DNA from: PWXP01 sp034005525
Lineage (GTDB): Bacteria > Planctomycetota > Planctomycetia > Pirellulales > Thermoguttaceae
Assembly: GCA_034005525.1 (NCBI GenBank)
Contig: JAVEUP010000011.1
Span: 1-64,000, forward strand
Length of the DNA stretch: 64,000 nucleotides
Direction: 5' to 3'
In this document: positions 26,821 through 34,870 of the stretch, in pieces
Position numbering within the stretch: position 1 is the stretch's first letter
How the letters are laid out: each line of letters starts with the position of its first letter
Made by a program: the position numbers and the translations under genes
Notes under the pieces: generated by a model
The model's input: only the letters and a program-made list of their open reading frames with translations
Told to the model about the DNA's origin: nothing
Databases searched by the model: none

Positions 26821-28005
26821 CTACGGCTCGGACGACTTGATCTCCGCAATGCCAATTCCTCGTTCGCCGCCGCCGGAGTATAGCAGGTAACGCCGGCCGT
26901 CGATATCGCGGAACACATACGGATCGCGAAGCTGGTGAATGAGTCCGCGGGCAGCGCCGGCACGGGAGGGGACATTCGGCTCATCAGCTCCTTCCCACGG
27001 CAACCTGGGCCGCAGCCACTGCTGCGGCGGGAAGGAGGGCTCCCACTGCGCAAAGTCGGCTGCCGGTTGGGCAACGCACGAGGCCAGTATTCGCTCCGGG
27101 GCGTCGCCCACGCGGGTATAGAGGAACCGCAGGCCGCCCGCCTCGGTTGCTTCGACGGCGAAATGCCTCGCCCGCTCGACCGCGGCCGGCAACTCGCCGG
27201 CGGTGCGGGCCGCGTCGATGGCCTTCTGGAATGGGTTGTCAGAAGGGTTCGCCCCCTGCGGCAGCCAAAGTTCCTTGGAGTAATCGAAGTCGGCGGGTGC
27301 GGTGAAGGGGTTGGCCGAATCGCGGGCCTTGTACAGCGCGCCCCGACCGGCCACGGCATACAGGCCGCCGGCCCACTCGAACACCCGAAAGTACGCGAAG
27401 CCGAGCACGACCGGTTCGATGCCGCGGTTGAAGTCGAGCCCGTCGCTGGAAACGGCGACGAAGCTCTTCTGGCCGATCGACGCGCCGTTGTGGTACGTCG
27501 GCGCGTGAAAGATCATTTCGATCCGGCGCAATTTGTTGTCTACGCGGACGTCGGGCGAGGCGACGTGTCCGCGCAACTCGAGGCCGTTACCCAGCGGTTT
27601 CCGGCGCCGGCTGCCCAAATCGAGCACCCCGCGCGGTTTGCCCTCCGCAAGCGCATGCTGGCCGAACAACGCGTACGGCCCATCCACCTTCGCGGCCCAG
27701 GCCATGCGGATGAATGCCCCGTTGTGGTCGGCGAAGTACAGGTAGTAGCGTGCCTCGGGGTGCGGGCGGTCGGCTGGAGAGATCCAATCGGGCACCCGGA
27801 TGAGCGAGGGGCCGTTGATATTCGCACCCTGGGCGGCAAACTCCGCTCCGGCGTCGAGGAACGACTGCTGCGAGATGATCGGCCGCCCGTCGTTGAGCCG
27901 CACGATCGCCGGTTCGACTGCGTGGGCCATGCCGGCCGCAAGCACAAGGCCGGCGATGCCCGGCGGCCACACGATCAGCAGGGCGCGGCGCCGGTTACCT
28001 TCCAT
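26821..28005 (-). CDS. secreted GH43-like five-bladed propeller protein
   Basis: 394 residues. N-terminal Arg-rich start and hydrophobic helix cut near Ala-His-Ala (signal). Propeller-type motifs: Tyr-Tyr-Leu-Tyr-Phe-Ala-Asp-His, Arg-Asp-Pro-Tyr-Val-Phe-Arg-Asp with Arg-Tyr-Leu-Leu-Tyr-Ser-Gly near the C-terminus, and Ile-Glu-Met-Ile-Phe-His. This is the repeat style of GH43/GH117/DUF-type glycosidases. Catalytic acids cannot be assigned with certainty. It lies between the GH105-like gene (86-base gap) and the lipoprotein gene (38-base gap), consistent with one operon acting on the same polysaccharide. Confidence 0.65.
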   Translation of the reverse strand: MEGNRRRALLIVWPPGIAGLVLAAGMAHAVEPAIVRLNDGRPIISQQSFLDAGAEFAAQGANINGPSLIRVPDWISPADRPHPEARYYLYFADHNGAFIRMAWAAKVDGPYALFGQHALAEGKPRGVLDLGSRRRKPLGNGLELRGHVASPDVRVDNKLRRIEMIFHAPTYHNGASIGQKSFVAVSSDGLDFNRGIEPVVLGFAYFRVFEWAGGLYAVAGRGALYKARDSANPFTAPADFDYSKELWLPQGANPSDNPFQKAIDAARTAGELPAAVERARHFAVEATEAGGLRFLYTRVGDAPERILASCVAQPAADFAQWEPSFPPQQWLRPRLPWEGADEPNVPSRAGAARGLIHQLRDPYVFRDIDGRRYLLYSGGGERGIGIAEIKSSEP

Positions 28006-28043
28006 CTTTGCAGCCCCTCACTCGTGCCGTCCGCCGCCAATCA

Positions 28044-28481
28044 CTATCGCCCACTGGCGGCCGAGGCGGGTACGGCAATGTCGTACGTGGTGTTCGCCAT
28101 CGGCAAGTCGACGTTCAGATCGAAGGAATCGAAGAGCACGCCGGTTTCCGGATCGAAGCCCTCGCTGCCCGGAAAACCGGTAAGGCCCATGATGCTGAAC
28201 ACGTGGGGGCCGCCCACGGTTCCCGCGCCGCGCTCCGTCTGGTATCGCCCGTCGCGGATTTGGGCGAAGGAACCCGGTCCGCTGTTCCCCTTGGACGTAT
28301 CGGGCGCCATGCTAATCGTTCCGTAAGGCACCGGCTTGCCGTCGAAAGTGACCGTACCCGACAGGTTGTATCGTTGCGGTCCGTCCCCGCCGCTGCCGCA
28401 GCCCAGGGCTACGACGGCACAGCCGCACAACACGACCCACGCCAAACGCAGCCTCAGGCCGCAATGTTTGATCATAATCAT
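28044..28481 (-). CDS. small planctomycete lipoprotein (carboxypeptidase-regulatory-like fold)
   Basis: 145 residues from the ATG at 28481, which overlaps the stop of the DUF1559 gene (ATGA) and has GGAGG 9 bases upstream. Lipobox Val-Val-Ala-Leu-Gly-Cys28 followed by Gly-Ser-Gly-Gly. The rest reads Leu-Ser-Gly-Thr-Val-Thr-Phe-Asp-Gly-Lys-Pro-Val-Pro-Tyr-Gly-Thr-Ile, a transthyretin/CarboxypepD_reg-like beta sandwich. Such proteins commonly accompany DUF1559 genes in planctomycetes; their job is unknown, probably envelope-anchored assembly or binding. Confidence 0.8.
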   Translation of the reverse strand: MIMIKHCGLRLRLAWVVLCGCAVVALGCGSGGDGPQRYNLSGTVTFDGKPVPYGTISMAPDTSKGNSGPGSFAQIRDGRYQTERGAGTVGGPHVFSIMGLTGFPGSEGFDPETGVLFDSFDLNVDLPMANTTYDIAVPASAASGR

Positions 28482-29455
28482 TGGGAAAATCCTCCGGTTG
28501 GCAGGCCGTCGCTGCGCGCGCCGAGTTGTCGCAAGATGTCCAGGCTGGTATTCTCGCTGAGGAAATGGACGGAGCCGTCGGCCATGGTGAAGTGACAACC
28601 GCCCGGATGGAAACTGCCGAATAGTCCCGACATTTCATAGAACATATCGGTTGTCGGCGGCGTGGGGTGCCCGCCGCTGCCGGGCAGTACGTTAATTTGC
28701 TTTACCACCGCAGCCACGGTATAGGGGTTGGCCGAACCGTCCAACCGCGGGCCGGACGCCCAGCCGCCGTGCAATGTCGTCGTCCGGTGGGCCGGCGTGG
28801 GCATGTACTTGCTTTCTCCCAGCAAGAATACGTTCGACGAACCGTCCTGAATGTGCTCCACCCGCACTTTCGAATTGTGGTACAGAACACCGTTGTCGAA
28901 GAAGACGCGATTGCTGCTGCGGCACACCGCGTCTCCTGTCGCGCCGCCGCCCTGCACGCCGAAGTAGTTGATGTTGTTCACATCTGCGCTGGAACCGGGG
29001 TCGGAGGGGCATTGGTAACGGTTGTTCGGCCGGCGCCACAGGGGGTGGTTCGGACTGTCCGGGTCGTCGCCGTCCTCGATGCAATGGCAAGTCGAGGTGA
29101 ACCCGCGTTTGAACTCGAACTCTTGGTAGCGGGCCATTTCCTCCAGGAACGGCAGGATCAGTACCGTCCACGGCGCCCCGTGGTTCGTACATCGCGAATC
29201 GGCACGACACCAGGTTGAACCTGTAATGGGCCGCTTCTGGGTATTGACGATATATCCCGATGCAAACGCCCCGTGTGCCGAATGGTAATTGTGCAGCGCC
29301 AGGCCAAGCTGTTTCAAGTTGTTGCTGCACTGCAACCGGCGGGCGGCCTCGCGAGCGCTTTGTACGGCCGGCAGCAAGAGGGCAATGAGGATGCCGATAA
29401 TGGCAATGACCACCAGAAGCTCGACGAGCGTAAAACCCTTCCGAGGCTTTGACAT
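28478..29455 (-). CDS. DUF1559 pseudopilin-like protein
   Basis: 325 residues from the ATG at 29455 (GGAG upstream). The N-terminus Arg-Lys-Gly7-Phe8-Thr-Leu-Val-Glu12-Leu-Leu-Val-Val is a textbook type IV pilin/pseudopilin cleavage-methylation site with its long hydrophobic helix. Then Leu-Leu-Pro-Ala-Val-Gln-Ser-Ala-Arg-Glu-Ala-Ala-Arg-Arg and Asn-Asn-Leu-Lys-Gln-Leu-Gly-Leu-Ala-Leu-His-Asn-Tyr-His, the DUF1559 signature. The C-terminal His-Phe-Thr-Met-Ala-Asp-Gly-Ser-Val-His-Phe-Leu is also typical. It heads a run with a lipoprotein and two glycosidase-like genes and is preceded by the minus-strand copy of the TGCAC/TAAAAT module. Confidence 0.92.
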   Translation of the reverse strand: MSKPRKGFTLVELLVVIAIIGILIALLLPAVQSAREAARRLQCSNNLKQLGLALHNYHSAHGAFASGYIVNTQKRPITGSTWCRADSRCTNHGAPWTVLILPFLEEMARYQEFEFKRGFTSTCHCIEDGDDPDSPNHPLWRRPNNRYQCPSDPGSSADVNNINYFGVQGGGATGDAVCRSSNRVFFDNGVLYHNSKVRVEHIQDGSSNVFLLGESKYMPTPAHRTTTLHGGWASGPRLDGSANPYTVAAVVKQINVLPGSGGHPTPPTTDMFYEMSGLFGSFHPGGCHFTMADGSVHFLSENTSLDILRQLGARSDGLPTGGFSQ

Positions 29456-29570
29456 AAGACACTCCGGCAACAAGCAGAAAACTGACAACGATCAGGACCG
29501 CCCGGGACCGCCGATGCAACCGTTGCAGCGGAGTCGGCGGGATCCCGCCACACAAGACCGGCTCATTAGC

Positions 29571-29642
29571 ATTTTACGCAATCGCGGCGGCGACTACCAG
29601 CCAATCGCTCGCGGAACGGACATTTCGTAGACAAAAAGTGCA
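29571..29642 (-). promoter_or_regulatory. shared TGCAC...TAAAAT promoter module, copy D
   Basis: On the minus strand TGCACTTTTTGTCTACG begins at 29642 and TAAAAT begins at 29576, exactly 66 bases apart. The DUF1559 start is about 115 bases further. Confidence 0.55.
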
Positions 29643-29699
29643 AGTTTCAGTTGTTTCAGACAAGTGCCATCCGGCCGCTTGGGCGCAATCGTTGGAGTT

Positions 29700-29771
29700 T
29701 GCACATTTCGTCTGTGCAGTTGCCTTTTAATCAAACTACGGCATGGAATTCCGGCCAAACCAAGTTACAAT
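29700..29771 (+). promoter_or_regulatory. shared TGCAC...TACAAT promoter module, copy C
   Basis: TGCACATTTCGTCTGTGCA at 29700-29718 contains an inverted pair TGCACA/TGTGCA. TACAAT starts at 29766, 66 bases after the first TGCAC. Confidence 0.6.
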
Positions 29772-30019
29772 CGAAGTTTAGACTGGCTTGTTCGCCACTT
29801 CGCATGGGTGCAGGGTGGAACCGGCCTGCGCAAGATTAGATGTGCGGACGGCCGGACCTTGAGCCGTTGTTGCTCCGGTGGGACTCAGCAGCGTCTGTGT
29901 TCCAGTCCCGAAGGGACAGTCCTGAATCAGCCCAGGATGGAGCAACGTAAGGAACCAACGTCGCACAACTCCGGGATACCGAGAGTTCCCGCAGCCTTCA
30001 CCCTGCGGAAAAGAAGATC

Positions 30020-31696
30020 ATGACTTCACTTAGCCCTTCCGATTACGTTGCGATTGGCGTCTACATGGCGCTGGTGGCCGGTATTGGCGTGGTGCTGGGC
30101 GCTTGGATCAAGGACGTCGGCGCCTACTTCAAGGGCGGCGGAACGCTCCCCTGGCCCGCGGCGGCCGTGAGCAATTACATGTCGATGTTCAGCACGTTCA
30201 TTTTCGTCGCCTACGCGGGCATGGCGTACGACTACGGGCTGGTGGCGCTGACGCTCATCTGGTGCATGGTGCCGCCGGCGCTGTTTGCCGCGGCGATCAT
30301 TGCAAAGTGCTGGCGCCGGGCGGGCATCATGTCGCCGGTCGAATACATGGAAACCCGTTTCAACGCGCCCGTCCGCCAGTTCTTCTCCTGGAGCGGTATC
30401 GCCTTCCGCCTGATGGACAACATGGTGCGCCTGTACGCCATCGGCGTGTTCATCTCGGCGGCCACGCCCCTGTCGATCGACCAGGCAATCCTCATGACCG
30501 GGTTGGTTGTGACGCTGTACACCGTGGTGGGCGGGTTGTGGGCTGTCGTCCTGTCCGACCTATTGCAGTTCGTCGTGCTCTTTGTGGCGGTGCTCATCCT
30601 GGTGCCGCTTTCGCTCCATGCGGCCGGCGGGCTGGCGGCCATGCGGGCGGCCGTGCCGGAGCACTTCACCTTCTTCCAGGGGCCGCGCGGCGCGCCGCTG
30701 TTCCTTATCGTCTATTACATCATGGTGCTCATCAAGTACAACGGCAACTGGTCGTTCATCCAGCGGTTCTACAGCGTGCGCGACGAGGCCGCCGGCCGCA
30801 AGGCGGCCCTGGCCATGGCCGTCCTCTTCTTCGTCTCGCCCGTGTTTTTCCTGCTGCCGGCCATTGCCATGCGGGTGATTGACCCGGCCCTGGCGAACTC
30901 GGAACAGGCTTACGTGGCGATTGCCCTGCGAGTGCTGCCGCCGGGTATCATGGGCCTGCTGCTGGCGGCCATGTTCGCCGCCACTATGTCGGCGGTCGAT
31001 TCCGACTTCAACGTGACCGCCGGCGTGTTCACGCGCGACGTCTACCAGCGCCTGCTGCGCCCGGTCGCCCCGGCCCGCGAACTGATGTTCATTGGTCGCG
31101 CCGCCACGCTCGCTTGCGGGCTGGTGGTCGTGGGCGGGGCGTTGTTCGTGGGCCATTTCGGCGGCGCGTTTCAGGCGAATATGATCCTCACCGGGCTGGC
31201 GATCCCGCTGTCCGTGCCCCTGGTGCTGGGTGTTCTGACCAGGCGGGCGCGCCCGTGGGGAGCGCTGGCCTCGGTCGTTCTTGGTTGCGCCGTCGGATTC
31301 TATCTGAACTGGCATCCGGAGGTCTCGTGGCCCGTGGCCACCGGCACGGTCATTGTTGTCTCTGTGGGTACGCTGCTGCTCTCCGGCCTCGCGCCTTCGC
31401 GCGATAACGCCTACCGGCAGCGGGTCCACGAGTTCTTCCAGCGGCTGGCCCGCCCAATTCCGGAAGAGGAGAAGCCGGACCCTGATCCACGGTTCGAGGT
31501 TGCCATGCGGGACGTCTTCGCACTGGCGCTCGGCTCCACGGGAATCCTCTTTGCCGGTCTCGGGCTCTTGTCGGTCAGTGAACCTGGCGGGTTTTTGTCG
31601 GTTGGGGCAGGCATCGTATGTGTCGCTCTGGCTGTTGTCGTCTATCTTGGCGCCCGGCGGGCGGAGCGGCTTGCCGGCTCTGCCGGGAAGGAGTAG
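30020..31696 (+). CDS. sodium/solute symporter (SSS family)
   Basis: 558 residues with about 12-13 hydrophobic segments from residue 8 to about 545. Family features: a first helix followed by Phe-Lys-Gly-Gly-Gly, Asn-Tyr-Met-Ser-Met-Phe-Ser-Thr-Phe, Gly-Gly-Leu-Trp-Ala-Val-Val-Leu-Ser-Asp in helix 5, and Ala-Ala-Thr-Met-Ser-Ala-Val-Asp-Ser-Asp-Phe-Asn in helix 8, where SSS transporters bind Na+. It should import a sugar, uronate or oligomer with sodium across the inner membrane. The start at 30020 follows a 248-base leader and lacks a strong ribosome site. The RraA-like gene starts 10 bases after its stop, so the two are cotranscribed. Confidence 0.88.
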   Translation: MTSLSPSDYVAIGVYMALVAGIGVVLGAWIKDVGAYFKGGGTLPWPAAAVSNYMSMFSTFIFVAYAGMAYDYGLVALTLIWCMVPPALFAAAIIAKCWRRAGIMSPVEYMETRFNAPVRQFFSWSGIAFRLMDNMVRLYAIGVFISAATPLSIDQAILMTGLVVTLYTVVGGLWAVVLSDLLQFVVLFVAVLILVPLSLHAAGGLAAMRAAVPEHFTFFQGPRGAPLFLIVYYIMVLIKYNGNWSFIQRFYSVRDEAAGRKAALAMAVLFFVSPVFFLLPAIAMRVIDPALANSEQAYVAIALRVLPPGIMGLLLAAMFAATMSAVDSDFNVTAGVFTRDVYQRLLRPVAPARELMFIGRAATLACGLVVVGGALFVGHFGGAFQANMILTGLAIPLSVPLVLGVLTRRARPWGALASVVLGCAVGFYLNWHPEVSWPVATGTVIVVSVGTLLLSGLAPSRDNAYRQRVHEFFQRLARPIPEEEKPDPDPRFEVAMRDVFALALGSTGILFAGLGLLSVSEPGGFLSVGAGIVCVALAVVVYLGARRAERLAGSAGKE

Positions 31697-31706
31697 CATT
31701 GATACC

Positions 31707-32429
31707 ATGAATGATCACCGGTTTGAAACCACGGCCGAAACAACGATGATCCACCCGGCCCACGGCTCCGGCTGTCCGATCTCAACCGGCCAGATGCGCC
31801 AGCGCTACATGAATCTGTTCACGGGGGCTGTCAACGACGTGCTCCGCTTCAAGTACAAGATGCACGCCAGCGCGCTGCCCTCCGACTACCTCCCCCTGCG
31901 CGACGACATGGTGCTCGCCGGGCAGGCATTTACGATCAAGGGCGGTCCGGATATCACAACCGACGGCGAGTTCGAGATGCGCGCCGAAATGCTCGAGGCG
32001 CTCCACGAAGACTCGATTGTCGTTTGGGACTGCACCGGCGATCGCGTCACCGCGCAGTGGGGCGAGGTCATGACCATGGCCGCCATACTCGCCGGCTGCC
32101 GCGGCGCGGTGGTCAACGGCATCCGCGACACCAACGGCATCCTCCGCCAGGGTTTCCCCGTGTTCCACAAGTACCGCTGCAGCACCGGCATGCTCGGGCG
32201 GTTCCGCATGTACCATTACCAGCGGCCGATCCTCATGGGCGAACTGGTGGTTCAGCCCGGCGACTGGATTTTTGGTGATATCGACGGCGTGCTGGCCATC
32301 CCGCAGGCAATTGCCTACGACGTGCTTGTGGCCGCCGAGCAGATTCTCAACAAAGAAGTAGAAATCAAGGATTGGGTCGAGAATGGCGTGCGGCCCACCG
32401 AAGTGGTCGCTCGCGGGGGATACTTTTAG
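31707..32429 (+). CDS. RraA-like family protein (putative aldolase/decarboxylase)
   Basis: 240 residues from the ATG at 31707. The core Cys-Arg-Gly-Ala-Val-Val-Asn-Gly-Ile-Arg-Asp-Thr-Asn-Gly-Ile is the RraA/HMG-aldolase signature, where Arg binds the pyruvyl carboxylate and Asp-x20-Asp-type acids bind Mg (here Arg-Asp and Gly-Asp-Ile-Asp-Gly-Val). Members act as 4-hydroxy-4-methyl-2-oxoglutarate aldolases or oxaloacetate decarboxylases; others bind RNase E. Next to a symporter and uronate enzymes, cleavage of a keto-sugar acid is the more likely role. The N-terminus has about 35 extra residues. Confidence 0.8.
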   Translation: MNDHRFETTAETTMIHPAHGSGCPISTGQMRQRYMNLFTGAVNDVLRFKYKMHASALPSDYLPLRDDMVLAGQAFTIKGGPDITTDGEFEMRAEMLEALHEDSIVVWDCTGDRVTAQWGEVMTMAAILAGCRGAVVNGIRDTNGILRQGFPVFHKYRCSTGMLGRFRMYHYQRPILMGELVVQPGDWIFGDIDGVLAIPQAIAYDVLVAAEQILNKEVEIKDWVENGVRPTEVVARGGYF

Positions 32430-32441
32430 ATTGCCGCAACC

Positions 32442-32557
32442 CGTGGGATAAGCTTCCATCGCGTCGAATACGTGGGATAAGCTTCCAGCTTGTCAGATTC
32501 GTGAAATACGTTTCCAACGTGTCAAAGACGTGGGATAAGCTTCCAGCTTGTCATCCA
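32442..32557 (+). repeat. four 29-bp tandem units of the GGATAAGCTTCC repeat
   Basis: Units start at 32442, 32471, 32500 and 32529, each beginning CGTGGGATAAGCTTCC (unit 3 diverged to CGTGAAATACGTTTCC). Spacing is exactly 29 bases. There are no unique spacers, so it is not CRISPR. Related single copies occur at 19427 and 42271. Confidence 0.75.
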
Positions 32558-32620
32558 ACCAGGAGACCTATCCCGCGCAGTTAACAACACACTAAAAGCG
32601 TATCCCACGGGGGTACTATA

Positions 32621-34696
32621 ATGAACCTGTTTCTCGACGCACCGCAAAGGCAAGCCCTTCTGGAAGCCCGCCGGCAGGGAAACCCGACGGTGCACCGGTT
32701 CTGGACCGCGCTGATGGCCCGCGCGGCGCGGCGCGCGGCCTCGCTAGGGTTGCTCACCGAAGACGACGACGCCACGTGGTGGTATCCGGCGGCCGAGTAC
32801 CTTTCCGACGCGGCCATGGCCTGCGCCCTCGAACCGGCGCCAAACCTTAAGGCATGGCTGCGCGACGCGGCCCTGGCCGTCGCGCGCCGGCCCGTGGCCG
32901 ACTGGATCGGCCCCTGGTACCGCGACCACACGGCGCAGCCGCCGCTTGGGCACCTGGAAACCGCGCATCTCTGCTGGGGGCTGGCCGCCGCGCTCGACCT
33001 GGCGCCCGAGGCGTTCACCCAGCCCGAACGCGATGAACTGCACGAAGCGCTGCAAGACAAGGGAATCGCATTGTGCCGGCAGTGGCTTGCGAACAACACG
33101 CATTTGGCCAACTGGCGGGCCGTCATGGTCGCAGGCGTTGCGACGGCCGCCGCAGCAGTTGGCGACCGCGAGTCGCTCGCGTTCGCCGCTGCCGAAACGT
33201 TCGTGTGCGGCGAGGCATTTCAGCCCGACGGCTCCTACGCCGAGTCGCTCCAGTACGCCAACTACCTTGCCTACGCGCTGATGATGGCCCACGAGGCCAT
33301 TCGCGGTGCCGCGCCCGACTTGGACGCCCTGAGCCCCGACGTCTGCGCCAAGGCCATGCCCTGGTTCGCCGCAAGCATGCTGTACGCCCGCCCGCTGGCC
33401 GGATGGGGCCCGGAGCCACGGTCGCGGGCGGTAAACTTCAACGACTGCGGGGCCTTGTTCCGGCCGTCGGGCGACTTGCTTTTGCACATTGCCGCCCGCT
33501 GCCGCGAAACGTGCCCCACCGAGGCCGGGCTCGCCCGCTGGCTATTCGAGACCTACTATGCCCCGGTCCCCGCGCAGCGCCCTCATAACCTGGCCACGTT
33601 CGGCTTGCGCAACGATTGGGGCTTCCTCACCTTGCCGTTTCTGCCCCAGACTGCCCCGGCCCTGTCGCCCGCCGAGGCCGGGCTGCCCACCGCCGCAGGC
33701 TTCAGCAACGGGAACGTCATTGTGCGCAACGCATGGCCCGGCGAAACGGTGCTGGCCGTGCAGGGCGGCACCGGCCCGCTGCATGGCCCGGGACACCTCC
33801 ACGGCGATCTGAACAGCTTCCTGCTGGTCCATCGCAATGAACGGCTGCTGGTCGATCCGGGGCACAGTTGCTACCGGAACCTGATCCACGGACTGGAAAG
33901 CTCTTCGGCCACACACAACACGTGCACATTCCTGGTCGAGCAGGATGCACTCGGGCTGCAAGAGGACCTCAGCAAGGCGCGTCTGATCGAACAGTCGAAC
34001 ACGGCCGCGCGACGGCGGATCTCCGGCGGCCGGGTGAGCGAGCCGGTTGCGCCGCGCGGGCGGAGGCTGCTGCTGGAGCAGGCCGGCGAAGTCACAGTAA
34101 TCGGGTCGGAAGCCGGCATGCTCTACGGCCCGCCCATCGGGCAGTTCGCACGCTTCTGGATTCAGGCCGGGGACCACGCGCTGTTCATCGTGGACCGGAT
34201 TCGCGCAGCCCGGCCGGTCACAACCGTCTGGAACTGGCTGCTGAACCACCGCGACGACGCCACCACGATTGACGTGGCCAACCCGCACACGATTCTCATG
34301 CGGCGCCGGCTGGCCGGGCTGAAGTTGTTCCACCTGGCCGGCGGCCGGTTGAACGGTCCGATTTATGCCTACGTTCACGATGCCTACCACCCCGAACCGG
34401 ACCGGCTCGGCGAAGGACGGCCGGGCAGCGGATGGCTATATCGTTGGATCGAGCCCGCGGCGGAAGAGTTCCGCCTGGGCGTTCACGCCTTCGCTCTGGA
34501 CGATGCCGCGCTGATCGACCGGTGGGAAGCGGCTGCGAACGACGACGTGTATTCCCTTGCCTGCGGCGAGGTTCGATGGACCCTTTCGGCCCATTCCGCA
34601 GAGCCCCTATTGCTCCGGCTCCATTCGGAGGACACCGGCCGAACCTGGCAGATTGCGGAGCGCGATGGCGGCTGGCGGCTGAACACTGAACACTGA
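32621..34696 (+). CDS. heparinase II/III-like polysaccharide lyase
   Basis: 691 residues. The N-terminal half (about 1-330) is helical, an incomplete alpha/alpha toroid with Asn-Asn-Thr-His-Leu-Ala-Asn-Trp (active-site Asn/His region of these lyases). The C-terminal half is beta-rich with Gly-His-Leu-His-Gly-Asp-Leu-Asn-Ser-Phe and Leu-Val-Asp-Pro-Gly-His-Ser-Cys-Tyr, then Ser-Ala-Thr-His-Asn-Thr, the conserved heparinase II/III C-domain signature. It would cleave uronic-acid-containing chains by beta-elimination, feeding the GH105-like hydrolase. No signal peptide is seen, so the enzyme may be cytoplasmic and act on imported oligomers. The start at 32621 lacks a clear ribosome site. Confidence 0.8.
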   Translation: MNLFLDAPQRQALLEARRQGNPTVHRFWTALMARAARRAASLGLLTEDDDATWWYPAAEYLSDAAMACALEPAPNLKAWLRDAALAVARRPVADWIGPWYRDHTAQPPLGHLETAHLCWGLAAALDLAPEAFTQPERDELHEALQDKGIALCRQWLANNTHLANWRAVMVAGVATAAAAVGDRESLAFAAAETFVCGEAFQPDGSYAESLQYANYLAYALMMAHEAIRGAAPDLDALSPDVCAKAMPWFAASMLYARPLAGWGPEPRSRAVNFNDCGALFRPSGDLLLHIAARCRETCPTEAGLARWLFETYYAPVPAQRPHNLATFGLRNDWGFLTLPFLPQTAPALSPAEAGLPTAAGFSNGNVIVRNAWPGETVLAVQGGTGPLHGPGHLHGDLNSFLLVHRNERLLVDPGHSCYRNLIHGLESSSATHNTCTFLVEQDALGLQEDLSKARLIEQSNTAARRRISGGRVSEPVAPRGRRLLLEQAGEVTVIGSEAGMLYGPPIGQFARFWIQAGDHALFIVDRIRAARPVTTVWNWLLNHRDDATTIDVANPHTILMRRRLAGLKLFHLAGGRLNGPIYAYVHDAYHPEPDRLGEGRPGSGWLYRWIEPAAEEFRLGVHAFALDDAALIDRWEAAANDDVYSLACGEVRWTLSAHSAEPLLLRLHSEDTGRTWQIAERDGGWRLNTEH

Positions 34697-34716
34697 ACAC
34701 TCAGAACGTAGGGTGG

Positions 34717-34852
34717 GTGGTTCCGGCTGTCTCAGCAGCCGGGTTCACCCACGCAGGAACGTAGGGTGACCACTGAACACTGGCTACCGGGTACCAAAAA
34801 ACGCAGAATGGATGGTTCCGGCTGTCTCGGCAGCCGGGGGCATTCACGCAGA
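34717..34852. repeat. two copies of a GGTTCCGGCTGTCTC repeat
   Basis: GGTTCCGGCTGTCTCAGCAG at 34719 and GGTTCCGGCTGTCTCGGCAG at 34815, each running on to CAGCCGGG and then C(A/C)TTCACGCAG or CACCCACGCAG. The first is preceded by GTAGGGTGGGT, the edge of the MITE-like family found elsewhere. Confidence 0.55.
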
Positions 34853-34870
34853 GAGCAGGAAAAACACCCA

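Larger units (their letters stand above)
29456..30019. other. divergent regulatory region between DUF1559 operon and symporter
   Basis: 564 bases without a gene. It carries two back-to-back copies of the 66-base promoter module (29571-29642 minus, 29700-29771 plus), with the two TGCAC boxes 58 bases apart and pointing away from each other. The 248-base leader before the symporter is unusually long and includes a short palindrome-like GGGACTCAGCAG / CCCGAAGGGAC stretch near 29880-29910. Confidence 0.6.

Noticed and set aside
26935..28326. 463-codon plus-strand frame opposite the GH43-like and lipoprotein genes
   Set aside because: Shadow of the minus-strand operon, which has signal peptide, lipobox and coupled starts.
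32442..32557. Possible CRISPR array (29-base period)
   Set aside because: The units are contiguous with no unique spacers, and no cas genes are present; it is a plain tandem repeat.
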